From an uncultured Bacteroidales bacterium (GTDB lineage Bacteria; Bacteroidota; Bacteroidia; Bacteroidales; Bacteroidaceae), in the NCBI GenBank assembly GCA_902768605.1, contig CACXLY010000067.1, positions 1 through 13,938 of the forward strand: a DNA stretch of 13,938 bases. Direction: 5' to 3'. The notes under the pieces were generated by a model. That model saw nothing but the letters and a program-made list of their open reading frames with translations. It ran no database searches and had not been told where the DNA came from. Shown piece by piece: positions 1 through 7,224 of this stretch (the first letter of the stretch is position 1; every line of letters begins with the position of its first letter). The position numbers were made by a program, and so were the translations under genes.

Positions 1-147
1 GAGAACCGTCTCGCCACGAAGCAGGCTTTCGAAGATGTCCTGACAGACATCCTCGCTCTCCTGCACGTCGTAGAGCAGGGTGCGCGCCACCCTCTGCATA
101 CGTGCGTAGTGCTGCATGAACAGCCTCTTTACGGCCTCGCGTTCCAT
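1..147 (-). CDS. ECF-type RNA polymerase sigma factor, N-terminal part (cut by window edge)
   Basis: Reading the minus strand from the ATG at 147 gives 49 residues beginning MEREAVKRLFMQHYARMQ and continuing with ARTLLYDVQESEDVCQDIFE before leaving the window. The pattern of a basic/aromatic first helix, then the acidic 'SEDVCQDIFE' helix, is that of sigma-70 region 2 in extracytoplasmic-function sigma factors, where the ExxEDxxQxxF stretch binds the beta-prime clamp. A GTG lies directly before the ATG in frame and could also serve as start. In Bacteroidales such genes often precede a FecR-like anti-sigma factor and a SusC/D pair, but the downstream part is not in the window, so the regulon is unknown. 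A promoter-like box lies about 65 bp upstream. The family call is fairly safe; no finer assignment is possible from 49 residues. Confidence 0.75.
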   Translation of the reverse strand, partial: MEREAVKRLFMQHYARMQRVARTLLYDVQESEDVCQDIFESLLRGETVL

Positions 148-211
148 CACGTCTTTACTTATAATACCCCTCAAAGGCAGAAAAAGCTAACCCCAAAGGA
201 AAAAAATCATG

Positions 212-219
212 CAAAAATA
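212..219 (-). promoter_or_regulatory. Bacteroidetes -7 box for the sigma-factor gene
   Basis: The minus strand reads TATTTTTG followed by C, matching the TAnnTTTG -7 consensus of Bacteroidetes housekeeping promoters. It would give a leader of roughly 55-60 nt. No convincing TTTG -33 box is seen at the usual spacing, so this is a moderate call. Confidence 0.5.
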
Positions 220-331
220 CGAAATTTTGAGGAAAATGACGGGCTCCCTGGCTCTATTTCTGCTTCTCGGTAAGGAAAGTTAAAGCAATGATATGGCAAT
301 TGGCACGCTTTTCAGATTAGTGAAGGAACTG

Positions 332-424
332 AGGCGAGGGAAAATAAAGGCTGAACCGAAGGTCGACGGCCGAAGGCTGAAGGCCGAAGGGAAAGTCAAA
401 GCCTGATAAGAACACAGACGGGGG
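332..424 (+). repeat. Composite direct repeat, copy 1, with three GGCYGAA heptamers
   Basis: This stretch shares its order of blocks (AGGCGAGG, then GGCTGAACCGAAGGTCGA, then GGGAAAGTCAAAG, then AACACAGACGGGG) with 1384-1455. It contains three tandem heptamers at 368-388 (GGCCGAA, GGCTGAA, GGCCGAA), where the second copy has one. The two copies flank the decayed surface-protein fragment. The rest of 148-331 shows only the sigma-factor promoter and no gene. Confidence 0.7.
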
Positions 425-583
425 TGTAACCCCCGAGCCTGTGTCGTTCACTATATCAAAGCCCTGGAGGGGCGACAGAATATGTAATCTGTTTTATTTC
501 AACTTGCTTTAGTGTTCTGTCGTCCCTTTAGGACTTCCTATTCCATCGCATCATTACCGGGGGTTAACACCCCCGTCTGTGGT
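411..583. repeat. Two hairpin-bearing interspersed elements, head to head
   Basis: The left copy has the order ACACAGA, stem CGGGGG/CCCCCG (419-435), a spacer, then the small palindrome GCCCTggaGGGGC (461-473) followed by GACAGAA. The right copy (515-583) is the same module order on the minus strand: CACAGA, CGGGGG/CCCCCG (558-575), then GTCCtaaaGGGAC followed by GACAGAA (515-534). A third copy is at 7352-7440. The design, a short palindrome with a constant CGACAGAA-like tail, resembles REP elements mobilised by Y1 'RAYT' transposases. That link is inference; no transposase is in this window. Confidence 0.65.
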
Positions 584-1401
584 CTTTCGTCTCTTCGAGA
601 CTTTAGTAAGCCCAATATGCTGCCTTACGGGCGAAGGAGCCGATAGCAACTACGAAGATGAAGTGATGGGCTACGTTCCCGCATCTCTCGCAGGCGCTTC
701 CTACGCCTTTGGCGGCGGCCGCTATACGAACTATACTGCAGTAGAGGTAACCGAAGGCACGCTTACCTTGGGCGTTCGCAACCTCGGAACTGGCTTAAGC
801 GGTGACTGGCTGCCATTCGGAGGCTTGAGAGTCGTCTATCTTGGCAATGCTGAAGAGGCAAGCGAATCACTCACCAATGTGCAGAAGAGCTATCAGGACA
901 GGGCCGAGACAATCCTGAACTTCGTAACGAGCGACGGAGATGACTATGATAAGTATCCCAACATGTCCCAAGCCCTGAAGGCAGACCTGGAGAGCACGCT
1001 GACAGAGAGCAAGAATGAACTCACCGGCGAGCAGAAGATGACCTTCATCAACAAGTTCTCCCTGCTGCTCAATGACGTTTATAACTGTCGAGGGGGCATA
1101 CGTGGCTGTGGCTAAGGCCTCAGCGAATCTGGCAGACCAAGCCTCCTTGCTGATGGATAAAGACCTGACCCCCCCGGACGATTTCCAAGAAGCTTATGAC
1201 GCTTCAAACGACGCTTGGTTAGCATATCTGGCAGGCACAATGACCACAGAAGAGGCTTTGGCAAAGGTTGCCGAACTGGAAGACATGTGCGACAATCTCG
1301 GTGGCCTGCAAAAGGACGAGGATGGCTTCTATCTCATCACCGACGCTCACGACCTGATGCTCTTCTCTGTTATTGTGAATGCAGGCGAGGATGAAGGCTG
1401 A
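579..1401 (+). pseudogene. Decayed fragment of a large Bacteroidales surface protein
   Basis: Two overlapping plus-strand frames, 579-1115 and 1072-1401, read as one protein broken by a frameshift near 1075-1095. The first 15 or so codons lie in repeat DNA and do not look like a real N-terminus. Recognisable sequence starts near GEGADSNYEDE. Residues YTNYTAVEVTEGTLTLGVRN and GDWLPFGGLRVVYLGN have the beta-sandwich pattern of the galactose-binding-like modules common in large Bacteroidales secreted proteins. A helical linker rich in Ala, Glu and Lys follows. The final stretch, DGFYLITDAHDLMLFSVIVN, looks like the opening motif of GLUG-type repeat domains, yet a stop follows seven residues later. 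The fragment therefore seems to lack its N-terminus, signal peptide and C-terminal domains. Composite repeats lie on both sides, which suggests recombination removed the flanks. Domain names rest on pattern recognition only. Confidence 0.6.
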
Positions 1402-1455
1402 ACCGAAGGTCGATGGCTGAAGGGAAAGTCAAAGACTGATAGAACACAGACGGGG
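1384..1455 (+). repeat. Composite direct repeat, copy 2, with one GGCTGAA heptamer
   Basis: Same block order as 332-424 but shorter by 14 bp at the heptamer site: one heptamer (1415-1421) instead of three. The stop codon of the decayed surface-protein fragment (TGA at 1399-1401) lies inside it. Confidence 0.7.
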
Positions 1456-1484
1456 ATGTGAAGTTACACCCCCGTCTGTGTTCT
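1441..1484. terminator. Long perfect hairpin between convergent units, possible bidirectional terminator
   Basis: AGAACACAGACGGGG (1441-1455) is the exact reverse complement of 1470-1484: a 15-bp perfect stem with a 14-nt loop that can add three more pairs. It lies about 80 bp past the stop of the cysteine peptidase gene and 40 bp past the end of the plus-strand fragment, as expected for a terminator between convergent transcripts. No U-tract follows on either strand, so termination is inferred. By sequence it is two ACACAGACGGGG modules of the interspersed element joined head to head. Confidence 0.5.
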
Positions 1485-1562
1485 ATTGCTCCTGAACTAC
1501 CGTCGTCCTTTTGCTTCGGTGCTTTTGCCAGGCGCCAATATATATAATAATATGTGTCTCGT

Positions 1563-2786
1563 TTAGAAACCGAGCTTCTGACGAATGTCGGCAGGAACGG
1601 CGTTCTTATTGATGACGATGTTCATCGTCTTGTAGGCTGCATAGGCCGGGCTGACGTACCAGAAGCCCTTGAAGGGACCGCTCTCGCCCCACGAGTTCTT
1701 CATCATGAAGTATTCCTTGCCGTACTGGTCCTTTGCCAGGCCGTAGATCTGCATGCCGTGGTCGTCGGTCGTCTCCCAGTTGTCGTAAGCCTCCTGTCGC
1801 ATCTCGGGCGTGATGGTCTTCTCGGCATTGGCCTTGACGATTTCCACCTTCTCCGACACCTGCTCGCCCGTCCAGCGTGCCTGGTCGCTGCCTACGCCGG
1901 CCTTGAACTTCGTGTCGGGCACCATGGCCACGCTCTTGTTCTTGCCGTTACGACGGCTGAAGCCGTCCTCGCTCACGTCGGCGCCCCATGCAAACGTCCA
2001 GCCGTTCTTCACGGCATCGTACATGACGCGCATGAAGTCGTCGAGAGGCAGGTTGTAGCTGCTTGCCCAGCGCCAGTTGTCCTCAATCTCGAGGATGAAG
2101 CTGGTCCAATAGGGATGGTGCGTATAGCTTGTGAGGCTGACATAGTCGTTGGGGTCGAGGGTGAGGTATTCCTTAACGAAGCTCTGCGGCGTATAGCGCT
2201 TGCCCTTGTACTCGAACTCGGTGGGGCACTTGCCGAAGTAGCTGTCGAGCATGGCCTGCAAAGCGGACTTCCAAGCCTTCGGATAAATCTTCTTGGCGCC
2301 GCTCTTGCTGATGCTCTGCAGGTAGGCTGTCATGGGCGGGAAGAGCTGGCCGAAGTTGAAGAGCGAGTCGCCGTATTCGGTGATGGGATACGGCATGATG
2401 CCTTCGGGGATGAGTCCGTAGTGCTCCATGCAGTAGAGGGCGTCCTCGAACGAGCCGCCCTGGCTGAAGCTGGCGTCGCCGTGGGTGCGGACGTGCTTGT
2501 CGGCGCGGTCCACGTAGGTCTTGCTGATGAGGAACGACTCGCAGAGGTCAAGGTCGTTCTTCAGCTCGGGGTGCTTCTTGATGGCTTCGCTCTCGAGGAA
2601 AGCCAGCGAGGAATACGCCCAGCAGGTGCCCGAGCTGTTCTGGTTCTTGATGCTTGTCACGGGGTGCTCGATGATAGTCGTGAAGATAAGCGAGTCTTTG
2701 TCTGCTTCTTTCTTCTCTTTCTTGTCTTTTGCTGCGGCTGGCAAGATGAGCGCTGCAGCCGCTACCATTAGTAAAATCTTCTTCAT
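1563..2786 (-). CDS. Secreted C1-family (bleomycin hydrolase/PepC-like) cysteine peptidase
   Basis: 407 residues. An N-terminal signal peptide (Lys-Lys, then a hydrophobic core to about Ala19, AAA-K) is followed by a Lys/Glu/Asp-rich linker. The papain-like catalytic set is complete: oxyanion Gln49 and nucleophile Cys55 in KNQNSSGTCWAYS, His343 in TTDDHGMQIYG, and Asn364 in MMKNSWGES. The wide gap between Cys and His (about 290 residues) is typical of the C1B subfamily rather than of papain itself. It probably cleaves peptides in the periplasm or outside the cell. The C-terminus ends IRQKLGF and has no LPAWDP tail like the PepC at 11592-12959, so it is a divergent paralogue and may not act as a strict aminopeptidase. 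It is the last gene of a minus-strand run, 46 bp after the Xaa-Pro aminopeptidase, and is followed by the hairpin at 1441-1484. Confidence 0.9.
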   Translation of the reverse strand: MKKILLMVAAAALILPAAAKDKKEKKEADKDSLIFTTIIEHPVTSIKNQNSSGTCWAYSSLAFLESEAIKKHPELKNDLDLCESFLISKTYVDRADKHVRTHGDASFSQGGSFEDALYCMEHYGLIPEGIMPYPITEYGDSLFNFGQLFPPMTAYLQSISKSGAKKIYPKAWKSALQAMLDSYFGKCPTEFEYKGKRYTPQSFVKEYLTLDPNDYVSLTSYTHHPYWTSFILEIEDNWRWASSYNLPLDDFMRVMYDAVKNGWTFAWGADVSEDGFSRRNGKNKSVAMVPDTKFKAGVGSDQARWTGEQVSEKVEIVKANAEKTITPEMRQEAYDNWETTDDHGMQIYGLAKDQYGKEYFMMKNSWGESGPFKGFWYVSPAYAAYKTMNIVINKNAVPADIRQKLGF

Positions 2787-2832
2787 TAGTTTATGGGGTT
2801 AATAGGTTTAATGAACTTCATAGGTTAATGAC

Positions 2833-4200
2833 TCAGTATGGGATTCTGTCTTTCCCGAGGAAACGGCAACCGTCGGCGGTGATGAGGATGTCGTCTTCGA
2901 TGCGGATGCCGCCGAAGTCCTTGTAGGTCTCGAGAAGGTCGAAGTTGAGGAACTCGGCGCAATGCTTCTTGCTTCTCCACTCGTCGATGAGGGCGGGGAT
3001 GAAGTAGATGCCGGGCTCGTCGGTCATGACGAATCCTTCCTGCAAGCGGCGGCCGCAGCGCAGGCAATTCGTGCCGAACTGCTCCAGATTGGGTCGCACC
3101 TCATCGTCGAAGCCGACGTAGGTCTGACCCAACCCTTCCATGTCGTGGACGTCAAGGCCCATCATGTGACCGAGTCCGTGGGGCATGAACATGGCATGCG
3201 CGCCAGCCCAGACGGCCTCGTCCGTGTCGCCCTTCATGAGGCCGAGTTCCTTGAGGCGCTCGGTCATGAGGCGGCAGACGCCGAAGTGCACGTCCCACCA
3301 CTTCACACCGGGAGCGGCGAGCGTCAGAGCATAGTCGTGACACTCTTTTACGATGCTGTAAATCTCGCTTTGCCGCTGAGTGAACGTGCCGCTGACGGGC
3401 GTGGTGCGGGTGTTGTCGCTGCAGTAGTTCTCGTTCGTTTCGGCTCCGGCGTCGCAGAGGAAGAGCCGGCCTGCCTCGAGCTTCCGCGGGCTGGGATAGC
3501 CGTGCATGATTTCGCCGTGCTGAGTGACGATAGGCGGGAAGCTGACCATGCAGCCGCGGCTGCTGGCGATACCGCTGATGCGGCCTGCTATCTCCTGTTC
3601 CGTCACACCCTCGCGGCACATCTGCATGGCGGCGATATGCATCTCGTAGCCGATGGCGCAAGCACGCTCTATCTCGGCTATCTCGCCGGCGCTCTTCACG
3701 GCTCGCTGGTCGACGACGGCCTTGATGAGTTCCACGCTGGCTGCCTCCTTTTGCTGAGAGGGATGGATGCCGAGCATGTCCATGAGCTGAATCTGATGGT
3801 CGTGGCGATAGGGCGGCAGGAAGTGGATGCGCTGACCTGCGGCCTTGGCCTTTTTGATGAATTCCGAGAGGTTCTTCATCGGCAGGGTGTTGGCCACGCC
3901 GGACTCGGCGGCCATGTCGGCCACGCTATCCACGGAGCCGAACCAAACGATGTCGTCGATGTCGATATCGTCGCCCACAAGGTACTCCTTGTCGCCGTCC
4001 ACGTCGATGACACCAGCCAAGCCCTCGCGGTGCTGACCATAGAAGTAGAGAAACGTGCTGTCCTGACGGAAGCGGTAAACGTTGGCCGGGTAGTTGGCGG
4101 GCGAGTCGTTGTTGCCCAGAAGCAGGATGATGCCCGAGCCAATCCTTTGCTTGAGCAGCTTGCGCCGCTCAATATAAGTCTGTTTGTCGAATAACAACAT
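2833..4200 (-). CDS. pepP: Xaa-Pro aminopeptidase (M24B metallopeptidase)
   Basis: 455 residues with no signal peptide, so cytoplasmic. Residues 1-160 form the N-terminal domain of aminopeptidase P, including YRFRQDSTFLYFYG. The pita-bread catalytic domain follows, with the full dimetal set: Asp250 (LCDAGAE), Asp262 (YCSDNTRT), His345 (MPHGLGHMMGLDVHD), Glu395 (MTDEPGIYF) and Glu435 (GGIRIEDDILIT). The enzyme removes an N-terminal residue preceding proline from peptides, usually with manganese. The length and the PHGLGHxxGLDVHD signature fit PepP well. The ATG at 4200 starts the N-terminal domain directly and lies just outside a TTTACGA repeat array that fills the gap to the mannanase gene. 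It may be cotranscribed with the C1 peptidase downstream, and the two would cooperate in peptide breakdown. Confidence 0.93.
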   Translation of the reverse strand: MLLFDKQTYIERRKLLKQRIGSGIILLLGNNDSPANYPANVYRFRQDSTFLYFYGQHREGLAGVIDVDGDKEYLVGDDIDIDDIVWFGSVDSVADMAAESGVANTLPMKNLSEFIKKAKAAGQRIHFLPPYRHDHQIQLMDMLGIHPSQQKEAASVELIKAVVDQRAVKSAGEIAEIERACAIGYEMHIAAMQMCREGVTEQEIAGRISGIASSRGCMVSFPPIVTQHGEIMHGYPSPRKLEAGRLFLCDAGAETNENYCSDNTRTTPVSGTFTQRQSEIYSIVKECHDYALTLAAPGVKWWDVHFGVCRLMTERLKELGLMKGDTDEAVWAGAHAMFMPHGLGHMMGLDVHDMEGLGQTYVGFDDEVRPNLEQFGTNCLRCGRRLQEGFVMTDEPGIYFIPALIDEWRSKKHCAEFLNFDLLETYKDFGGIRIEDDILITADGCRFLGKDRIPY

Positions 4201-4207
4201 GGTATTA

Positions 4208-4268
4208 TTTACGATTTGACGATTTACGATTTACGATTTATTTACGATTTAGCTATTTAGCTATTTAT
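4208..4268. repeat. TTTACGA / TTTAGCTA short tandem array
   Basis: Irregular tandem copies of TTTACGA, then TTTAGCTA, fill the leader of the Xaa-Pro aminopeptidase gene. A further ATTTACGATTT copy lies at about 4303-4314 between two GC-rich elements. No promoter box is visible among them. Confidence 0.7.
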
Positions 4269-4269
4269 T

Positions 4270-4396
4270 CTCCCCTCCTTTGGAGGGGTTGGGGGAGGCT
4301 GTTATTTACGATTTGGCTATTTATTTCCCCTCCTTTGGAGGGGTCGGGGGAGGCTATTCCTTTGGAGAGGGATGGGGTGAGGCTATTGGGTAAGGC
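4270..4396. repeat. GC-rich hairpin repeat, two full copies and decayed ones
   Basis: CCCCTCCtttGGAGGGG followed by a G-rich tail and AGGCT occurs at 4270-4300 and 4326-4355. Shorter decayed copies are at 4358-4384 and about 4387-4396. Each full copy forms a 7-bp GC stem with a 3-nt loop in the spacer between the mannanase and peptidase genes. It could modulate read-through or RNA decay. A related element lies inside the radical SAM gene at 9391-9435. Confidence 0.7.
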
Positions 4397-4402
4397 TGTC
4401 AT

Positions 4403-5722
4403 TTAGAGCTTTTGCGAGGCACGACGGATGAGGTTGAGTGTTGTCGTGTCGCGAGCGAAGACGGCATTCAGTCCCTGTTCCTCCTGTGCCGGGTCGCCTA
4501 CGTAATCGTCCCAGCGCTGCCAGCGGACATGCTTCGGCTCTGCATAGCCGCCCCAAGCCCAGAAGCAGCAACCGGCGAGCTTACCGCTACCGTTGAGCAA
4601 CTGGAAGATATGGGCATAGTAGCCGTCACGCCCCAAAGTGGACGAGCCCGGCTGTATGAGGTAGTAGTCGCGCGGATAGCCGAACTCCTCCAGCACCATC
4701 GGTTTGCCCAGGTCCTTCACGATATCCCAGCAGGTGTCGAGGTAGTCGGTGGTGTTCTTGCAGGCATTCATCAGGCTGTCGACGGTGGAGCGCGGTCCGT
4801 TCTTTGCCGAACCTACCTCGAGGGGTCCGCTTGCCGGGCCGAGCCAGTGCCAGTTGTAGGGCCAGATGTGAATGCAGACGTAGTCTATCTCGGGGAATGC
4901 GTGGACCTTGCGGAAGAGTTCGGGGTCATACTCACAGCCTTCGAGGCCTTCGCTGCCTGTCGTCACCATGTGATTGCCATCGAGACTCTTGATGAGCTTC
5001 GCCTGCTGCTCTACCCACTCGGCAAAGCAAGCCTTCGTCACGGAATCGCGGGCAAAGGCGCGCGGCTCATTGGCCAGCTCCCATGCCATGATGGCTGGCG
5101 ACTGGCTATAGGGCTCGCCGGTGACGGTGTTGGTGCGCGAGACGATGAAGCGGACATGGTTTGCGGCCATCTCCTTCGCCTTGTCGTTCTTGACGAACTG
5201 GCAGTGGTAAGCCTGTGCGATGCCCCAATCCGACCAGTCGGGCACCGGCCCGCATCCTGCCCATTCAAGGTAGGCGCCGTAGCCCCCACTCCATTCCCAA
5301 GCGTTGTTGAGGAAGAGGACGGCCGTCATCTCTCGCTTCTCGAGCTCAGCGATGAGGTAGTCCAAGCCCTTGAGAATGGTGTCGTTATAGACTCCGGGTT
5401 CTGGCTGAAGGACTGGCACGACATGCGAGGCGACGGTGTCCGGGCCTTCGCCGCCGACGAGGACACGCACATTAGTGATGCCCACCTCCTGCATCAGGTC
5501 GAGCTCCTTCTGCAGGCGTTCGCGGTCGCCTCCCTGGCCCTCGCTGCCCAAGACAGCACCATACCAGAAGTTTGCGCCGATGAATTTGTACTCGGCATCG
5601 CCGCGATAGAACTTGCCATCGCGAGCCGTCACGAATGTCTTGCTGACGACGGTCTTCTCGCCCTGACAGGCAAAGAGACCTGCCAAGCAGACCGCACAAA
5701 ATAGATACAGTATGCGCCTCAT
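4403..5722 (-). CDS. GH5-family endo-1,4-beta-mannanase, lipoprotein
   Basis: 439 residues. The N-terminus MRRILYLFCAVCLAGLFAC is a lipoprotein signal peptide with probable lipidation at Cys19, so the enzyme is membrane-anchored and probably surface or periplasmic. The TIM-barrel of clan GH-A is clear: GITNVRVLVGGEG (strand 3 region), acid/base Glu219 in MAWELANEPRA, YVCIHIWPYNWHW, nucleophile Glu346 in VLEEFGYPRD, and the terminal-barrel aromatic stretch CCFWAWGG. These patterns, and the barrel starting with FIGANFWYG, best match the mannanase subfamily (GH5_7), which hydrolyses internal beta-1,4-mannosidic bonds of mannan or glucomannan. Cellulase activity cannot be excluded from sequence alone. 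It lies 30 bp after the AraC-type regulator gene, probably in one transcript and under its control. No SusC/SusD genes are nearby. Confidence 0.88.
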   Translation of the reverse strand: MRRILYLFCAVCLAGLFACQGEKTVVSKTFVTARDGKFYRGDAEYKFIGANFWYGAVLGSEGQGGDRERLQKELDLMQEVGITNVRVLVGGEGPDTVASHVVPVLQPEPGVYNDTILKGLDYLIAELEKREMTAVLFLNNAWEWSGGYGAYLEWAGCGPVPDWSDWGIAQAYHCQFVKNDKAKEMAANHVRFIVSRTNTVTGEPYSQSPAIMAWELANEPRAFARDSVTKACFAEWVEQQAKLIKSLDGNHMVTTGSEGLEGCEYDPELFRKVHAFPEIDYVCIHIWPYNWHWLGPASGPLEVGSAKNGPRSTVDSLMNACKNTTDYLDTCWDIVKDLGKPMVLEEFGYPRDYYLIQPGSSTLGRDGYYAHIFQLLNGSGKLAGCCFWAWGGYAEPKHVRWQRWDDYVGDPAQEEQGLNAVFARDTTTLNLIRRASQKL

Positions 5723-5750
5723 AACTATGAACTATGAACTATGATTTATG
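5723..5750. repeat. AACTATG heptamer array between regulator and mannanase
   Basis: Three perfect AACTATG units (5723-5743) and one variant ATTTATG fill the 30-bp gap. The array starts at the base next to the mannanase start codon and ends two bases before the regulator's stop codon. Confidence 0.8.
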
Positions 5751-5752
5751 AA

Positions 5753-6631
5753 CTAAATGATGATTTTGCTCTTATGGTAGTTGTCGCGGAATGCCGTCGG
5801 CGAGCAGCCCTTCTTCTTCTTGAAGATGCGGTTGAAGTTGCTGATGTTGTTGAAGCCGCAGCTGTAGCAGATTTCGGCCACGCTGGTGTGGGTATCGACG
5901 AGCAGACGGGCTGCATAGCCCAGGCGGATGTCTATGATGTAGTCGCTCACCGTCTTGCCCGTCCTTGTGCGGAAGAAGCGGGAGAAGGCAGCTGGCGTCA
6001 TGCCGGCGATGTCGGCCAGCGTCTTCAGGCGAATCTCCTTCTTGAAGTTCTGGTCGATATGCTCCTCGACAGCCCGCACACGACGGCTCTCGGGCTGATT
6101 CTTCACGTTGGCAAACGACTTGCTCGCCAGCAGGTGGTAGTTGTCCTGCAGAGAGAGCTCGTAGAGAATCTCGAGCAGCGAGAGCATCCGGTAGAAGCCG
6201 GGCTGCGCGGAGGTGATGTTCGTGATTTTGCCGTACAGCTCCATGATGGCTGGCAACTCGAAGGCGATGCCGCGCTTTGCATTCTCGAAGAGGGCGCGAA
6301 GGCTGCTCAGCTGGTTCTTCTGGAGGAACTGCTCGCCGAGCAAATCGGACGGGAACTGGATGGTAATCTCATGGATGGAGTGGCTCTCGCAGTCGTACTG
6401 GTCCCACATATGCTCCAGGCCGCTGCCCACGAGCACAAGGTCGTACTTGCCCAGCACCTCGATGCTGTCGCCCACGATGCGACGGGCGCCATCGCAATGC
6501 TCCACGAAGTTCAGCTCCATCTCCTCGTGCTTGTGGAGGGGATAGGTGAACGAGTCTTTGTCACGGTCAACCATCAGGAAGCAATCCTTCTCGCCCAATG
6601 GCGTGACTTCGGTGATTACTTTGTCTGTCAT
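5753..6631 (-). CDS. AraC/XylS-family transcriptional regulator
   Basis: 292 residues. The N-terminal half has a cupin-type sensor pattern (PLHKHEEMELNFVEHCDGAR, then GKYDLVLVGSGLEHMW) expected to bind a small ligand such as a sugar. Residues of about 184-284 form the two helix-turn-helix domain: IRLKTLADIAGMTPAAFSRFF for the first and HTSVAEICYSCGFNNISNFN plus RIFKKKKGCSPTAFR for the second, which contains the AraC signature. It acts in the cytoplasm as a DNA-binding activator or repressor. Position as first gene before the mannanase suggests it senses a mannan-derived sugar and controls that gene, possibly also itself. A -7 box lies about 80 bp upstream. Operator sites are not recognisable. 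Confidence 0.92.
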   Translation of the reverse strand: MTDKVITEVTPLGEKDCFLMVDRDKDSFTYPLHKHEEMELNFVEHCDGARRIVGDSIEVLGKYDLVLVGSGLEHMWDQYDCESHSIHEITIQFPSDLLGEQFLQKNQLSSLRALFENAKRGIAFELPAIMELYGKITNITSAQPGFYRMLSLLEILYELSLQDNYHLLASKSFANVKNQPESRRVRAVEEHIDQNFKKEIRLKTLADIAGMTPAAFSRFFRTRTGKTVSDYIIDIRLGYAARLLVDTHTSVAEICYSCGFNNISNFNRIFKKKKGCSPTAFRDNYHKSKIII

Positions 6632-6710
6632 AAATATAAAAAGTTAGGCTTTAAGGTTAATAACAGTTGTTTTCTGTGTCAAATTCTATACTTTCACTTC
6701 AAATGCGCCG

Positions 6711-6742
6711 CAAAGATACGCTTTTTTTATCAATTTTCCACA
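6711..6742 (-). promoter_or_regulatory. Promoter of the regulator-mannanase unit
   Basis: The minus strand reads TATCTTTG followed by C (6711-6718), a full match to TAnnTTTG. TGTG at 6739-6742 is 20 bp upstream and matches the TTTG -33 box at three of four positions. The leader would be about 75 nt. Confidence 0.65.
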
Positions 6743-7148
6743 TATTACAAGCGAAAATTCTCTTAAATGATATTTATATGTAACTATTTGGAAAGAATAT
6801 GCTATTAGAACGGATGAAAGCATGCATCAAGTCGTATCTCAGAAAAATCCTGACAGAAAAAGCTGCTCTTTGCGAGGCAAGAGAGGGCGCGACAGGAGGC
6901 ATGGCACGTTCCTACACGTGGGAAAGGCCCTTCCCTCGTGTTGCGAGCGCCTTTGCAACACGTGGCAAGACCCATAGCATCACGACGAATTTCGCCCCAA
7001 ATTGTGACTTGTTTGTCAGCATATCGCATAGAGTCAGTACTTTCTTGACATAAAGTTGAATTTTACGACATCGCAACCGATTGATTATCAATGCAGATTA
7101 AATTTGAGCCATTTTCTCGCCTCCTGGGCTCCAAAGCGCCACAAAGCC
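6743..7148. other. Non-coding gap upstream of the regulator
   Basis: About 400 bp without a credible gene. Short frames on both strands overlap each other, lack family features and run through hairpin DNA. The only structure seen is the pair of hairpins at 6915-6962. Confidence 0.55.
6915..6962. other. Two overlapping, mutually exclusive hairpins
   Basis: Hairpin 1 (6915-6940) pairs CACGtGGGAA with TTCCCtCGTG around the loop AGGCCC. Hairpin 2 (6937-6962) pairs CGTGTTGC with GCAACACG around a 10-nt loop. They share CGTG at 6937-6940, so only one can form fully. CACGTGG occurs at both outer ends. It may be an interspersed repeat or a structured RNA; no gene on either strand starts right beside it. 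Confidence 0.5.
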
Positions 7149-7173
7149 AAAAACAAGCCGTCAGAAACGGCTT
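7149..7173 (-). terminator. Rho-independent terminator, minus strand
   Basis: On the minus strand AAGCCGT pairs with ACGGCTT (7155-7161 with 7167-7173) around a 5-nt loop. One base later follows a run of five T (7149-7153). It would stop transcripts coming from the MNT/HEPN unit before they reach the regulator promoter. Confidence 0.6.
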
Positions 7174-7224
7174 TGTTTCAAAAATATTGACAAAATTGAT
7201 TGATTTTGTAGGACAAAAAGAACA

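Noticed and set aside
6799..7053. 84-residue plus-strand frame and overlapping minus-strand frame
   Set aside because: Both run through hairpin DNA, lack promoters and family features, and overlap each other completely.
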